Made by a program: the position numbers and the translations under genes. The notes beneath the pieces were generated by a model, which saw nothing but the letters and a program-made list of their open reading frames with translations, had not been told where the DNA came from and ran no database searches. Of a DNA stretch of 5,161 nt, positions 4,617 to 5,161 are shown piece after piece. Source of the stretch: Fimbriimonadia bacterium (GTDB taxonomy: Bacteria > Armatimonadota > Fimbriimonadia > Fimbriimonadales > Fimbriimonadaceae); contig JALGXY010000037.1 in the NCBI GenBank assembly GCA_029824495.1, forward strand, positions 1 through 5,161, read 5' to 3'. Position 1 is the first letter of the stretch; every line of letters starts with the position of its first letter.

Positions 4617-5161
4617 TTATCGGCAGTCCTTATGGCACCAGGGTTGCTGACCGATTCGGGGACGGCCACGGTGCCTCTCTGGTTGGAGAATCGCTCAAGG
4701 CCATAGTGGGCGGTATTGCTCCAGCCATCGAAGAGGCATTGTTTTCGATAATCAACCGGAGTTATGTACTGCGGCATCACGCGATTGTCAACGTACTCGC
4801 CCTGTTCGGTGTACATCAGCATTTCGGAGAGGTCCACTCTCGCGATGTGTTTCTTTACTGGGTCGTTTCCGCACTTGTGAAAGATCGATATCAGGCCGGT
4901 CACCGTTCCGTCATCGGCGATCTCAACGCCACGCTTTGTGGCAAGCGAAAGCAGCTCTGATTTTTCGGGCAGGGCAGTAAACCCAGCCAGCTGCACTGTG
5001 CGTCCATCCGCCAGATTCAAACCCTCAGCGGCCCACCCTTTCACAGCGATGGGATCATCCAGCTTTTCAACGATCGAGATCGGAAAGGGGTAGCCGAAGA
5101 TCAGCATGCAGAAAGCGCTGAACGCAATCGCGAGCCCAGCAGTCACTAGAGCGATCTGCTT
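4607..5161 (-). CDS. Membrane-anchored protein of unknown function, N-terminus beyond the window
   Basis: I do not recognise this family. The frame is open to the right edge. GTG at 5146 would give 179 residues, but the five codons upstream read KQIAL, which naturally extends the hydrophobic segment (VTAGLAIAFSAFCMLIFGY) with a basic lead, and no ribosome binding site precedes the GTG. The true start is therefore probably just outside. After the single membrane helix comes a polar domain of about 150 residues containing GLNLADGRTVQLAGFTALP, ATKRGVEIADDGTVTGLI and HKCGNDPVKKHIARVDLSE, with the compact, glycine-punctuated look of a folded domain, then a low-conservation tail rich in N, S and T. 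Topology is likely N-in with the domain outside the cytoplasm. Two cysteines (in HKCGND and KQCLFD) might pair. The gene points toward the unclear region at 4056-4580, stopping 26 bp after its TAA. Confidence 0.72.
   Translation of the reverse strand, partial: KQIALVTAGLAIAFSAFCMLIFGYPFPISIVEKLDDPIAVKGWAAEGLNLADGRTVQLAGFTALPEKSELLSLATKRGVEIADDGTVTGLISIFHKCGNDPVKKHIARVDLSEMLMYTEQGEYVDNRVMPQYITPVDYRKQCLFDGWSNTAHYGLERFSNQRGTVAVPESVSNPGAIRTADNEG

Noticed and set aside
4980..5040. Micrococcal-nuclease-like start (GRTVQLAGFTALPE) in the right-edge protein
   Set aside because: The resemblance is limited to a few residues around G-x-x-V-x-L-x-G; the catalytic arginines and acidic residues of that family are not recognisable.

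Overview
The window looks like a typical bacterial chromosome segment. It carries five confidently coding genes or gene fragments, one partial gene at the right edge, and one poorly resolved region. The mix is an exported anthrax-lethal-factor-like metallopeptidase, a DUF1080 (3-keto-disaccharide hydrolase family) protein, a NuoE subunit and the membrane protease HtpX. Together with very short signal peptides that lack basic residues, this suits a free-living Gram-negative-type bacterium of the Armatimonadota (Fimbriimonadia-like) or Planctomycetota. I cannot separate these from sequence alone, and the taxonomic guess rests on protein style, not on a marker gene.

Layout, left to right. A plus-strand gene (18-773) encodes an exported zinc metallopeptidase with HEMAH. 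It converges on a minus-strand nuoE (834-1457), with a GC-rich hairpin at 783-808 between them that can serve both strands. A perfect 11-bp hairpin (1483-1510) separates nuoE from htpX (1532-2410, minus), so these two look like separate units. htpX diverges from a plus-strand pair across 2411-2494, which holds a TATAAT box for htpX and a perfect 7-bp palindrome touching its ribosome binding site. The plus-strand pair is an unrecognised, cysteine-free, probably exported 302-residue protein (2495-3403) and, 5 bp later, a complete DUF1080 protein (3409-4053), probably one transcript.

From 4054 to 4606 the coding picture is unclear. One plus-strand frame is protein-like from 4062 to 4580 but has in-frame TAG codons at 4059 (directly after an ATG) and 4377. 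The two halves share a short recurring motif. This is best read as a small unknown gene plus a remnant, or one decayed gene. The last feature is a minus-strand membrane-anchored protein of unknown function (4607 to the right edge), whose start lies outside the window.

Functionally, the window combines envelope proteolysis (HtpX, the exported metallopeptidase), carbohydrate-related secreted proteins and a stray respiratory subunit, with no single pathway. I see no CRISPR array, transposase, phage gene, tRNA or rRNA. The features most worth a second look are the TAG-interrupted frame, the orphan nuoE, the unknown secreted protein paired with DUF1080, and a marked excess of GATC sites.
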